From positions 169,710,824 through 169,767,921 of the forward strand of contig JBOZIK010000001.1 of NCBI GenBank assembly GCA_051453625.1: DNA of 57,098 nucleotides. Direction: 5' to 3'. Below the pieces are notes generated by a model. That model was not told where the DNA came from and ran no database searches. It saw nothing but the letters and a program-made list of their open reading frames with translations. This DNA comes from Welwitschia mirabilis. Lineage: Eukaryota; Gnetophyta; Gnetopsida; Welwitschiales. A program made the translations under genes and the position numbers. The stretch's first letter is position 1; each line of letters starts with the position of its first letter. Below are positions 1 through 9,890 of the stretch, piece after piece.

Positions 1-313
1 ATTTTGGCTTACAAAAATTGAAATATGCCAAAAATTCACCAAAAAAAAATCAACAAGAGAGAAAAGAGGAGCCCAAAAAACTAAGGCAAAACCTAACGAA
101 AGTATCAAATCAAGGGATTTTGCTCAATGGCCCAACTTGATTTGATGACAAAATAAGTTTTGGGTTTACAAGTTTAAACAATACCCAAAAAAAACCAAAA
201 AATTAGCTTAAAATGCTCAAAAATAAAAGAAATGCACAAAATTGTGCATGTGCACAAAACAAAGCTAAAAGCAAACAATTGCTAGCAAAAATGCATGTGT
301 GCAAAAAAAGGAA
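1..313 (-). repeat. LTR-type repeat block A, copy 1 (partial)
   Basis: This block is repeated almost intact at 5096-5412. Both copies share the same run from ggcttacaaaaattgaaata through a TGCATGTGCACAAAA-like motif to gctagcaaaaatgcatgtg. In the second copy it lies between a primer-site-bearing LTR edge (4604) and a repeated leader block, so I read it as the U3 side of an LTR of a minus-strand retrotransposon. Its left end is outside the window. Its right end is cut by a LINE insertion at about 314. No coding content is seen. Confidence 0.55.
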
Positions 314-412
314 ATGGCTAAGTAAGCCAACCAACACAGAGCAAATAACAGAAGATGGAAGCCTATCATTAGGGAACAGGTAGTCAAAAATGAAGAGGAA
401 ATAGCTAAAGAA

Positions 413-1483
413 ATGCAGACCCACCTCAAGAAAATGTGGGAGTGGGACGATATCACCCCTGATCTTATTCCAGAAGATAAGAGAATTTCTAATGAGTATA
501 ACACTCATATTACTAAACGCCTAGGCAGAAAAGAAATTCAGTCAGCAATGAGGTCAATGAAGAACAACAGAGCTCCAAGGCTAGACGGTTGGCTAGTCAA
601 ACTATTCAAGACTTACTTTCCTATTATGGGGGACAATCTAACCGATGTAATGCAGGATATCTTAAATGATAAACGCATTCCCAGGGAAATGAATAGAACC
701 AGGGTCATCCTCATTCCCCAAAAAAGGGGACACCAACAAACCAAAAGACTTCATATCGTTAGATATTTCCAATGTTCTATACATGATCTTTGCAAAAATA
801 TTAGTGGGCCGTATCGCCCTCCGCTCCCTACAGTGATCTCGGAGAACCAAGTTGGCTTCATCCGATCCAGGTACATGCAAGAGCAAATTCTCTTAACCCA
901 TGAAATCATTCATTCTGTTAAAAAGCATAAATTTCTTTTACTTATTGCTAAATTAGACATAGCAAGGACTTATGATTCTGTTAGCTTGTAAACATTAGGT
1001 TGTATTCTTAGGAAAACTGGATTTAACCCAAACAACATCAACTTATGGTTAGATATGCAAGCTTCCGCTGAATTTAAAGTGGAAGTTAACAACTATAGAT
1101 CCAAGTTCTTTTCAGTAGGTCAAGGATTAAAGTAAGGGGACCCTTTATCCCCATATCTTTTTCTATTCATTATGAATGTCTTACATGTATTTCTTAAAAG
1201 TAATGGAGTTACACGCATCAAAATAGAAAGTCAAACGTTCATTAACGATCACTACGCCAATGACACAATTATCATGACTAAAGCCTCCTGCCAACAAGCA
1301 AGAGCCATCAAGAACTCAATGAATCTCTTTGCAAAAGCCACGGGCTTCCAAACGAATAGGAATAAATCTGGAATTCATATTGTGGGCAGGATTATTACCA
1401 AAGGGGGCGAAATCGCCAGAATCTTAAACACCAAAATAGGAGGCCTTCAAGACATCTACCCAGGAATCCCACTGCAGAATTGA
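413..1483 (+). pseudogene. LINE reverse transcriptase (broken)
   Basis: One frame carries the LINE RT motifs in order, interrupted by two stops (989-991 and within the RQG box near 1133). Visible motifs are NRTRVILIPQKRG (motif 1 region), ENQVGFIRSRYMQEQILL, the motif A relic LDIARTYDSV, the motif B relic GLK*GDPLSPYLF, the motif C relic YANDT (normally Y/F-A-D-D), GFQTNRNKSGI (motif D) and YPGIPL (motif E). The second catalytic-box Asp is present, but the third residue is Asn where Asp is expected, so the enzyme would be dead even without the stops. In the L1 family this enzyme performs target-primed reverse transcription. The upstream endonuclease is missing because of 5' truncation. Confidence 0.85.
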
Positions 1484-1590
1484 CACAAGACCCTCACTTG
1501 GAACTACATCTTAGAATCAATCCAGAGACAATGGAACACCTAGCAAAATAACTTCCTTTCTTCCAAAGCAAAGATCATTCTAGCAAGCTC

Positions 1591-2294
1591 ATGCCTAATA
1601 TCTTCTTTCACATACATTGCTTCTATTATCGCCCCCCAAAGAACATTATCAAAAAAACCAACAGAACATTGAAAGACTTCATTTCGTCAGAAGGTAAAGA
1701 TAGAAATCGCATTCATCTCTGCAAATGGGAGATTATAGCTCGTCCTAAGAATTCAAGAGGTTGGGGAATCCAAAGGCCAAAAGACTGTCTTCTCATAGGT
1801 GCACACTAATTCTCAAAAGGCTATCCAAGGAAGGGCAACCTTGGAGTGATCTTAGAAATTACAAGTATCCTACTCGGAACAATGAAGAGGGGGAGTTTTA
1901 CCTCAAGAAACACCTCTGCAAACCCAAAGGAAAGTTGATAGAATTAAACATTTGCAATGAAGACACGACCAAACAGATCCTCATCAAAAAGTAAGGGAAA
2001 ATTGATGCTTATAAAAAGTTTTGGAAGGGGCAAATTCTAGGTAAAATTAAAATATTTTGTTGGTTGAAGGAACACAACCTAATTCTTACAAGGGACCAAT
2101 TGCTCAAGCGGGGCTTGCAGGTTGACTCCACCTGTCCAATCTGCCAATCTTGTCAAGAAGATGCTCAACACCTCTTCCATCAATGCAGGTGGAGCGTTGA
2201 ATTAATGACAATCATGATGAGATACTACAACCTCTGTAACATATCTGAAACATGCAAAAAAGACGGGATTCTGCTAACTCTTTGGCAAATCTAG
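1591..2294 (+). pseudogene. LINE RT thumb and zf-RVT zinc-binding domain (frameshifted)
   Basis: This is the continuation of the same LINE ORF2 in shifted frames. At 1591-1809 the frame contains a WEIIARPKNSRGWGIQRPKD stretch, the usual W-x-K-GG-G-I segment after the RT palm. At 2064-2294 a stretch reading TRDQLLKRGLQVDSTCPIC, followed by Q-S-C-Q-E-D-A-Q-H-L-F-H-Q-C, matches the zf-RVT pattern (C-x2-C ... H-L-F-x2-C) found at the C-terminus of plant LINE polyproteins. Two frame changes separate this from the RT palm, so it is a relic. Confidence 0.75.
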
Positions 2295-3258
2295 TGTACG
2301 TGCAATGAATTGATATTCAATAGCGCCCCCTCCCATTTCCTATAAACATAGCTAAGAAGATTAAGTAGTATCACTTGCAAATCAAGGCAACTATGAGGGC
2401 AACTCCAACCATTAAACTGACAGACCCTAGTTTATTCAAAGGATGCCCTAAACTCTAGGACAAGGTGCAGGCTTTGGAATGGTTGCATAAGCTTAAAGGA
2501 GAACAGAAAACCGATATCGCCCCATTCTACAAAAGATGGAGGGCAAAGAACTACTTTCAAGAGAATCTCAATTGAGATAACAAAAGACTCTATATCCCGC
2601 CTCTTGGACATTCCAGCGGCAAAGGAAAGAATTCCTCTCAAGAGCAAAGGGTAGAGAGAAGCATTCCATTTCTTTCCAAGTAGTGTCCCAAAATTACCTA
2701 GCGGACATATCAGTCGTTAGGCCCTTCCACCACACCAGGGTTTGACGGTCGAGATGATAGATCGCTATTTCATACAATCTTGTTGCTATCCGAAATTGTC
2801 AAGCCTTTATTTCGCCTTCCTCAAAGCTTTAGACCTAGGGCATCAGGTTAACATCCCTCACTTCTTTATTCAAACTTTACAGCGCAAAGACTCAACAAGA
2901 CACTCACGATTAATTATAGCCCCTTAGAGGGCTGCCAGGGACCTGAGTGCAAGTGAGCCCCCCTCCTCCCGCCCGACGATGTAACTCTCAGGAGATCTAT
3001 CCCAAGCAAAAATCGAAGAGGAGGACTACAGCTGATGGAGCCTCTCATCCTAACAGGGATTCTAAGCCAGGAAGGCGTCGCTCTCATAGAGGGGCGACTC
3101 CGCCCCAGGAAGTTCAGACAGAAAAGGTGAATACCCACCAAGAGCAAGAGGAGACAGTTCAGGAAAATTCCCCACCTGAATCCCAAGAACAAAAGCAACA
3201 GTCCCAAGGTCATGACCAAGAGGCATCCCAAACAAAAGGTAGCCCCAGTTGCAATTAG
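2295..3258 (+). pseudogene. LINE 3' region of unknown coding origin, ending in a Pro/Gln/Glu-rich segment
   Basis: Between zf-RVT and the J-domain lie about 1 kb with protein-like but shifting frames. At 2742-2927 a 61-codon frame includes SLYFAFLKALDLGHQVNIPH. It loosely resembles the helical domains of plant transposon-associated proteins (the Transposase_32-like type), a weak resemblance that I cannot test here. At 2947-3258 a 103-codon frame is rich in Pro, Gln, Glu, Ser, Lys and Arg and looks disordered. Another frame across the same bases is basic and leads towards the J-domain frame after stops near 3126 and 3290. Function unknown; this may be the variable C-terminal part of the LINE polyprotein or captured sequence. 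Confidence 0.35.
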
Positions 3259-3295
3259 GAGTCGAATTCCCTTTCGGATTGCGAAAAGATAAGTC

Positions 3296-3547
3296 TTGCT
3301 TGCTACAATCCATGGTTTGAAAACATGCCCTTTCGTGACTCTAGGAATCTCACACAGATCTCAACTGCAAGCCATTAAGTCGAGTTATCGGGAGAAGGCA
3401 ATCAGATTGCATCCAAACAAGAATCGGGTAGGAGCTGAAGAGTTCAAGGAAGTAAATCAGGCGTTTGAGGTGTTGGCAGATGAAATGAGACAATCACTGC
3501 TTGAGCACCATCATGGCAACCTCTTCCCCAACTGCAGGGGATATTAA
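3296..3547 (+). pseudogene. DnaJ (Hsp40) J-domain relic inside the LINE tail
   Basis: The frame encodes a recognisable J-domain of about 60 residues: a CPFVTLGIS start (helix I), QLQAIKSSYREKAIRLHPNKN (helix II plus loop; the loop motif is HPN, at 3410-3418) and GAEEFKEVNQAFEVLADEM (helix III). The conserved HPD tripeptide that stimulates Hsp70 ATPase is HPN here, a single G-to-A change at 3416, so it would be inactive as a co-chaperone. There is no good ATG; the frame opens after a TAA at 3290. It lies 3' of the LINE zf-RVT and 5' of the LINE A-tail, so it was mobilised with the element or captured by it. An unrelated host pseudogene beside the LINE is the alternative. Confidence 0.7.
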
Positions 3548-3787
3548 TCCCTTACCTTTTCTGGTTATCCTTAGTTCAGTTTCAGTTTTTACTAGCTCTT
3601 ACTTAATCGCAGTACTTAGGGGTGCTATCACCCCAAGTTTGCCTTGTATACAAAACAACCCTACGACTACAACAAGACAGTCTCCGTTTCGCCAATCGGG
3701 TTTCTTTTTCCTTTTCAAGTTAGGGCGTTTTCTTCCCCCTATGTAAATTCTCTAGTTTAATATAATGCTCGTTTCTTTCCAAAAAAA
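3548..3787 (+). other. LINE 3' untranslated region and A-tail
   Basis: This stretch is T-rich and stop-rich. It ends in ctagtttaatataatgctcg, then a pyrimidine-rich stretch and seven A (3781-3787). It resembles the 3' ends of plant L1 elements, which finish with an AATAAA-like signal, a T/C-rich stretch and a short A tail. It sets the right border of the LINE insertion. Confidence 0.6.
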
Positions 3788-4021
3788 CACTACATGTGCT
3801 CTAAAAGTGAAAAAATGGTGAACACAAATCAGATGTGCACAAAAAGTGAAAAGCAGCCAAGTAAAATTTGCATGCGGGAGAACTCAAAAATTGCTAACTG
3901 AAAGTGTGCAATTTTACATGTGCACAAAATAAGGACTTTTAGGAAAATTTCAAACCTTAGGTAAAGGTTTTACAAAAATGTTTTTTTTTTAAGGGAATCT
4001 CTTGCTTCTTTAGCTCTACAA
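3788..4021. repeat. Sequence between the LINE and leader block B
   Basis: This carries two more copies of a motif like ATGTGCACAAAA (near 3833 and 3921) that also occurs in block A, so it probably belongs to the same LTR. It has no counterpart between the second copies of blocks A and B. It ends with a pyrimidine-rich stretch (about 3994-4016) that reads as polypurine on the minus strand and could be a polypurine tract. No gene is seen. Confidence 0.35.
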
Positions 4022-4589
4022 GAAAACCAATAATGGCTTACCTTCCAAGCACAATAGCAACATCGGTTTCTTCTCATAATTGGCGTTCTCTTCAGAAACG
4101 ATGACAGAAAAAACCATCATCGAACAAAGTTACTGCAGATAGAAAGCATCCACCAGAAACAAGCGAGGCAGCAGACTCCTCAGTGGCTAGCAGAGGGGGT
4201 GTTGCTGCAATCGTCAATAGTAAACTTGAGAGTTCAGCGAACTATGGAGCACGACAGCACGCAAAACACGGCTGCACAAAGAATCTACAACAAGGCACAT
4301 GGCTATCTACCAACAAAAGGAGGCACGGCGCGGCTCAACAGTAGGTAGGACCAGCAAGCAAGTAGTCAGGAGCTACAAACAGGAGTGCAGGCACAAACGC
4401 AGTAGCAGTAAGGTTATATAGGTGCGAAGATGGTAGAGAAAACGCAAGAGCAGCGTAATAGAGAAGGGGCAACAAGCAACAGACCGTAGACAACATAGGC
4501 AAGTTGGCATTGCAAGCGCTGAGAGAAACACAAAGGACCACACAACTTCCCAACCTTCGCTGCAACACCCTGAGGTAAACCCTAACCAC
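4022..4589 (-). mobile_element. LTR-retrotransposon leader block B, copy 1
   Basis: This block is repeated with moderate divergence at 5413-5960. The shared landmarks are taccttc-aagcacaatag, the gaggcagcagactcc segment, and acaaggcacatggctatct. It ends exactly at a primer-binding site (4590-4601), so on the minus strand it is the leader downstream of the 5' LTR. It is GC-richer than its surroundings. I see no credible coding frame; the minus-strand open frame over 4335-4748 crosses the LTR edge and is hydrophobic by chance. Confidence 0.5.
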
Positions 4590-4601
4590 GCTCTGATACC
4601 A
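4590..4601 (-). promoter_or_regulatory. Primer-binding site, initiator tRNA-Met type
   Basis: On the minus strand this reads TGGTATCAGAGC, the standard plant retrotransposon primer site complementary to the 3' end of initiator tRNA-Met. It is two bases from the LTR edge (LTR begins TG at 4604 on the plus strand, i.e. ends CA on the minus strand). It fixes the element orientation as minus. Confidence 0.85.
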
Positions 4602-4603
4602 GC

Positions 4604-5412
4604 TGTTAAAAATAAGAGCTAGAAATAGCAAAAACAAGAAGCAAAACAACACACAAGAATTTACGTGGAAAACCCCAATGCGAGGAAAAACCACAGAAGC
4701 AATGCAAAGCTCTATTAAGATTTCAAGAAAAGTAGTCCAAGGACACAAGCCGCCCTTAACAGCCAGAGTGCTCAGAATGATGCTTCTCCCTCAAAACCCG
4801 TCCCTTTAAATAGCCTAGCCTCACTTCAGGTTAAAAACCCTAATTTTTTACATTGACTTTATAAACAACCCCCTCTGACTTTATTATATAAAGAGAAATA
4901 CACTTTACAAACAAAGTGCTACAACAAGAGGAAAAAAAATACAACATACAAAAAAAGATTTGACTTCAACTCCAACAAATCTTGCTTACCATCCAACTTA
5001 GCTTAATCTATCCAAATCACAGAAAATAGTCCAAGAGAAAGAAACAACCAAGTCAAGGGATCTTGCCCCACATCCCAACTTAACTTGATAGAGAGAATTT
5101 GGCTTACAAAAATTGAAATATGCCAAAAATTTCCCCAAAAAAACTCAAAAAGACAGAAAAGAGGAGCCCAAAAAACTAAGGCAAAAACCTAAGGAAAGTA
5201 TCAAATCAAGGGATTTTGCTCCACATCCCAAGTTGATTTGATGACAAAAAGTAAGCTTTGAGTTTACAAGTTTAAACAGTACCTAAAAAAACCCCGAAAA
5301 ATAGCTTAAAATGCTCAAAAATCAAACAAATGCACAAAATTGTGCATGTGTGCAAAACAGAGCTAAAAGCCAAACAATTGCTAGCAAAAATGCATGTGCG
5401 CAAAACAAGGAA
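4604..5412 (-). mobile_element. LTR of a minus-strand retrotransposon, including block A copy 2
   Basis: The left edge is well defined: TGTTAAAAATAAGAGC beside a perfect tRNA-Met primer site. It contains a gaatttacgtggaaaacccc segment typical of the R/U5 part of plant copia LTRs. The right edge is inferred, because block A (5096-5412) is followed by leader block B just as at the left of the window. If so, the order A-B-LTR(A)-B describes LTRs separated by a short leader, as in tandem or recombined elements. The right border is uncertain by tens of bases. Confidence 0.5.
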
Positions 5413-5976
5413 AAAACTGATAATGGTTTACCTTCTAAGCACAATAGCCACATCGCTTTCTTCTCACAATTAGCGTCCTCTTTAGAAACGACCACAAAAA
5501 TAACCATCAGCGAACAAAGTTACGTCAAACAAAAAGCATCCACCACAAACAAACGAGGCAGCAGACTCCGCAGTGGCTAGCAGAGGCGGTGTTGCTGCAG
5601 GCGACAGTAGCAGACTTGAGAGTTCGACGGACTATGAAGCACAGCAGCACGCAAGACATGGCAACACATAGAGACTACAACAAGGCACATGGCTATCTAG
5701 CAACAGAAAGAGGCACAGAGCGGCTCAACAGCAGGCAGGAGCTGCAGATAGAAACGCAAGCACAAACGTGATAGCAATAAGGTTATATAGGTGCAAAGAT
5801 GATAGAGAAAACGCATGAGCAGCACAACAGACAACGGGCAGCAGGCAATAAACCACAGACAGCGTAGGCAGGTTGGCGTTGCAAGCGCTGAGAGGAAACA
5901 CAAAGGACCACACAAAATGGCAATGCACCAAAAAACACGACATCGACAACCTCCACTCTAACCACGATAGATGAGC
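5413..5976 (-). mobile_element. LTR-retrotransposon leader block B, copy 2
   Basis: This is the second copy of the leader block, again next to block A. Unlike copy 1 it does not end in a primer site: after taaccacg the sequences part, and copy 2 continues towards an assembly gap. It may be the start of a longer internal region reaching the second primer site at 7781. No protein domain is recognised. Confidence 0.5.
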
Positions 5977-6076
5977 NNNNNNNNNNNNNNNNNNNNNNNN
6001 NNNNNNNNNNNNNNNNNNNNNNNNNNNNNNNNNNNNNNNNNNNNNNNNNNNNNNNNNNNNNNNNNNNNNNNNNNNN
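5977..6076. other. Assembly gap (100 N)
   Basis: A run of exactly 100 N, a conventional placeholder for unknown length. The flanks repeat each other with small differences (cctccactctaaccacg on both sides), so the gap may be an unresolved overlap or a collapsed repeat. Confidence 0.95.
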
Positions 6077-6632
6077 TCGACACCCTCCACTCTAACCACG
6101 GTAGATGAGCGACACTCAAAAGTGGCAGAGAAGAAACATGGCACTTGACATAGCTGATGCGGCACACAGGCATGGCAAGAAACGATGATAGGAAAGGACG
6201 ACCTGTTCATGACACTGGACAAGAAGCAGCGATAAACAACACCCAAATGGTAGCTCTAGACAAGTAGGGCAACGGAAACGGCATCTAATCAAGCAATAGC
6301 AAAAATGATAGCAAAGGTTGAAAGATGCCTACAGCAACAATAGCAGCCAACGCAATCAAAAAAGATGCCTACAACAATGACAGCATGCAGCAGCAACAAA
6401 ACACATAGACAAAGTAAGTCAAATGGTTGCCAAGCAGACAAACGACAGCGGACTTCCCCAGCACAGACACACAAAGGAGCAAAGGCATCAACGGCACCAA
6501 AACGCCAGTAACAAGAGGTGCAAGGAAGGCACTAATGCAACAGGCACAGGTTAGCACAATGATGGTTATAAATTAGCAGACGGCGCAAACACCGATGCAG
6601 GCAACTCAATGCAAGGCAAAAGCCGATGCAGG
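6077..6632. mobile_element. Probable internal retrotransposon sequence between gaps
   Basis: This is GC-richer sequence with many CAGCA/CAACA runs, contiguous in character with leader block B. No conserved protein motif is seen on either strand. By position it lies between two LTR edges of minus-strand elements, so it is probably internal retrotransposon DNA. Confidence 0.35.
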
Positions 6633-7486
6633 NNNNNNNNNNNNNNNNNNNNNNNNNNNNNNNNNNNNNNNNNNNNNNNNNNNNNNNNNNNNNNNNNNNN
6701 NNNNNNNNNNNNNNNNNNNNNNNNNNNNNNNNNNNNNNNNNNNNNNNNNNNNNNNNNNNNNNNNNNNNNNNNNNNNNNNNNNNNNNNNNNNNNNNNNNNN
6801 NNNNNNNNNNNNNNNNNNNNNNNNNNNNNNNNNNNNNNNNNNNNNNNNNNNNNNNNNNNNNNNNNNNNNNNNNNNNNNNNNNNNNNNNNNNNNNNNNNNN
6901 NNNNNNNNNNNNNNNNNNNNNNNNNNNNNNNNNNNNNNNNNNNNNNNNNNNNNNNNNNNNNNNNNNNNNNNNNNNNNNNNNNNNNNNNNNNNNNNNNNNN
7001 NNNNNNNNNNNNNNNNNNNNNNNNNNNNNNNNNNNNNNNNNNNNNNNNNNNNNNNNNNNNNNNNNNNNNNNNNNNNNNNNNNNNNNNNNNNNNNNNNNNN
7101 NNNNNNNNNNNNNNNNNNNNNNNNNNNNNNNNNNNNNNNNNNNNNNNNNNNNNNNNNNNNNNNNNNNNNNNNNNNNNNNNNNNNNNNNNNNNNNNNNNNN
7201 NNNNNNNNNNNNNNNNNNNNNNNNNNNNNNNNNNNNNNNNNNNNNNNNNNNNNNNNNNNNNNNNNNNNNNNNNNNNNNNNNNNNNNNNNNNNNNNNNNNN
7301 NNNNNNNNNNNNNNNNNNNNNNNNNNNNNNNNNNNNNNNNNNNNNNNNNNNNNNNNNNNNNNNNNNNNNNNNNNNNNNNNNNNNNNNNNNNNNNNNNNNN
7401 NNNNNNNNNNNNNNNNNNNNNNNNNNNNNNNNNNNNNNNNNNNNNNNNNNNNNNNNNNNNNNNNNNNNNNNNNNNNNNNNNNNNNN
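6633..7486. other. Assembly gap (854 N)
   Basis: A run of 854 N, a sized gap. Any long reading frame across it is an artefact. Confidence 0.95.
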
Positions 7487-7780
7487 CAATGGGCACAAAG
7501 GCTGCTTATGCCCCTGCTTATGCGCTTTATATTCTTGAATACCCGTTCTCCCGAGCTGCTGGCGCTATTAGTGAAAATGGACACCGTGAGCGAGCCGTAC
7601 CCCTGAAAACAAGCTCAGAAATGAGCCAAAGAGAAGCCCAATAGGAGCCAAAAAGGAGGCGAAAGAGGCCTAATAGAAGGTCCAGAAAGAGGCCTAAGAA
7701 ACCCTGAGATCTAAAGCAAAAGGTGAAGGCCACAAGAAGCTCCAAGAATATCACCAATATCCTAAGGGACCTTAACCTAA
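7487..7780 (-). mobile_element. Leader of a second minus-strand LTR retrotransposon
   Basis: A purine-rich stretch on the plus strand (gaagcccaataggagccaaa, then aggcctaaga repeats) ends directly at a primer site (7781-7792). By orientation it is the untranslated leader just inside the 5' LTR. It carries several near-repeats of aaagaggcctaa. No gene is recognised. Confidence 0.45.
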
Positions 7781-7792
7781 GCTTTGATACCA
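7781..7792 (-). promoter_or_regulatory. Primer-binding site, tRNA-Met type (one mismatch)
   Basis: The minus strand reads TGGTATCAAAGC, one G-to-A change from the usual TGGTATCAGAGC and a common variant in plants. It is two bases from the LTR edge TGTTGGG at 7795. Confidence 0.75.
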
Positions 7793-7794
7793 CT

Positions 7795-8030
7795 TGTTGG
7801 GAAATTAAAAAGTGAGAATCATGAGCAAGATTTCCCTAAAATCAAATCTTTGTTTCTCCATAATATTCTCCCCCTTCTCTTTATTACAATGAAGAGCTTG
7901 TTTTTAAAGCCTTGCACACCACTAGGGTTTTTACATCCCCCTAGGCATACGACCCTGGTGTGCTTACAGACCTTAGTAGATAATGTTTAGCAACAAAGGT
8001 TGAAGCACTAAAATAAGAATAAGTCAGTAA
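7795..8030 (-). mobile_element. LTR fragment of the second retrotransposon
   Basis: It starts TGTTGGGAAATTAAAAAG next to the primer site. The other end is only guessed from a CA near 8030; no partner LTR is in the window. It contains accactagggtttttacatc and a gaccctggtgtgcttac stretch. The sequence differs from the LTR at 4604, so it is a separate family. Confidence 0.4.
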
Positions 8031-8916
8031 CAGAATTTTACTAGCATCCATTATTTCTAAAGTAACTAAAATCATCTTCTTCTATATTTTTTTGGTGCTG
8101 CATCTACAATTCATTTAACAATATCTTCATCTATCTTTTCTATTTGAAAGTCTAAAGATATAAAATTTTCATTATTTTGAGTAACTAACTTATCCTTTTC
8201 CCCCCGAAATAATCCTCTACACATGATGCAATCTTTGCAAGAAGTGCACCTTTTTTTGAAAATCATCTTATGAAGATTCCAACCAGATTCTAAATTTTTT
8301 TAGACAAGAAATGAAATTTGATTTTGCATTATAACATTTGAATGAAAGTGGAGTATTTATTTGGAAGAAATTATTCGATATCTTATGTTCATGGCTTCCT
8401 ATTTGATTAAGAAATTATTAAGACTATCTATGTTCAAACTCTCTTCTTTCAAGATCCATTTCTTTCCTCGAGCAGGATTTTTTCTTGAAATAAATTTATA
8501 ACTCTGAATTTTTTTAAAAAAATCATGAACAATGAAATTTTCTGCATTGATGAGATGGATGAATGGTTCACCAAAAAAAGGGTAAAAAAACATTTCAAAC
8601 ATCTACTTGAAAATTTTGAATATGAACTATTTCATGAAAAGTAAGTGTCCTATTTGTCAATATGCAAAACTTCACAATTTGCAAAAGCTTTAGCCCATTA
8701 GGAATTATAATTCATCTATAAAAAGTGACCAAAGGGAGAAACTGTTCTAAGAACAATTTTTAGAATCCCATAGATCTAAATCCAAATTTCATAATTGTAT
8801 CCAAATTGCTCTCCAAAATTGAAACAAATGAGAGTTTGAATTTTGTATATTTGACTGCCCCAGCTAAACATTTCAAGAGGGCTTAGATACATACTTATCA
8901 ACTTCACACCAAACAA

Positions 8917-9033
8917 TTGCATTCTACTTTACTCAGGCAAAAGGAAATCCAAATATTTCTAAGATGTTAAAAAATTTGCATTCTACTTTCCTTAGGCATA
9001 AGAAAATCCAAATGTTTCTAGAATGTTAAAAAA
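8917..9033. repeat. Two-copy tandem repeat, 59 bp unit
   Basis: Copy 1 is 8917-8975 and copy 2 is 8976-9033, each running from ttgcattctacttt through atccaaat-tttct to gttaaaaaat with several substitutions. It lies in the putative intron; no function is suggested. Confidence 0.8.
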
Positions 9034-9890
9034 TATGAATCTTAAAATTGAATACCTAAATAAGATTTCAAACATATCTAAATGTTTGAGGAAACCTCGA
9101 GAAACCAATTGAAGCATTTTGAAGAATGAAATCTCTTTTACCCTAACATTCAATTTTTGCAGAATCCAAAATAACTACACTCAATGTTGATGTTATATAT
9201 TGTGAAGGCCCAATGAAAATTGCAGAATCCATTTCTCCAATTTTCTAGACCTGCATCTCGAAAACCTCTCACATTTTGTTTCCTTGTAGCATCTCTATTT
9301 TAACTCTTTGATATCAAAGCATTTATAAGGCACTACCAGATAGTTGTATTTGCACACAATGTTTCCGCGCTTGAATATTTGCTTGAAGACATGCAAGATT
9401 TGTCTTCAAGTGGAGTTAACCCCTCTTGAACACATTTTATATTCTTATGTCTCTAAAAATCCAATTATATGTGTTATAAACTGACATTATTATAACTTAT
9501 AATTATGGCCTTGTTATTAAAGGAAGTGTGAAATCATTGATGCTTTGAGATTCTAAACCATTGCCCTTAGCTTTTATAAGTCATAGGAGTTCTAGGATCT
9601 GAACAATGAGATGCTATTACAATGATTCTGTCTGCTCTCAATGATGTGTTTGCAAGTGACCTAGAAGGATTGCTTGTGTCTTCCTGCTGGTTTTTCCCCC
9701 CCAAAATCCAATAAAGTCTTGTGCTTGTTCCCATGAATAGACCCTCAACCAATTGAACTTCTTTCAAGTTTGTGCTCTGTGCATTTCTTTTTCTCTAAAT
9801 CCTTAACAAACACATGTTTCCAAGACAATGAAGCAAACATAACCAGTATCTTTAGGCAAGAAGAACAAACAATATGGATTTCCCCCCTTC

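Larger units (their letters stand above)
314..3787 (+). mobile_element. 5'-truncated L1-type LINE (LINE-1 of this window)
   Basis: A non-LTR retrotransposon fragment begins just upstream of the RT domain and ends in a short A run (3781-3787), preceded by a T-rich, AATATAATG-containing 3' end as in plant LINEs. RT, zf-RVT and a 3' region with a J-domain frame follow in order. It interrupts LTR block A, and the leader block that follows block A elsewhere resumes near 4022. No clear target-site duplication is visible. The element is dead: in-frame stops lie at 989-991 and near 1133, and the frame shifts after 1483. The exact 5' border is uncertain by tens of bases. Confidence 0.75.

Noticed and set aside
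3296-3547. A functional small DnaJ gene.
   Set aside because: No ATG start, HPN in place of HPD, a stop just upstream, and its place inside a LINE all argue for a relic.
4335-4748. A 137-codon hydrophobic minus-strand frame that might be a membrane protein.
   Set aside because: It crosses the primer site and LTR edge of a retrotransposon and has no conserved motif; the composition follows from purine-rich plus-strand sequence.
6532-7644. Long reading frames of about 300-350 codons on both strands.
   Set aside because: They are made almost entirely of the N run at 6633-7486.
9567-9767. Minus-strand frame of 66 codons as a possible exon 4 of DNA-PKcs.
   Set aside because: The translation shows no similarity to the HEAT region after residue 200 and lacks suitable splice sites in phase 1; the plus strand there looks more protein-like.
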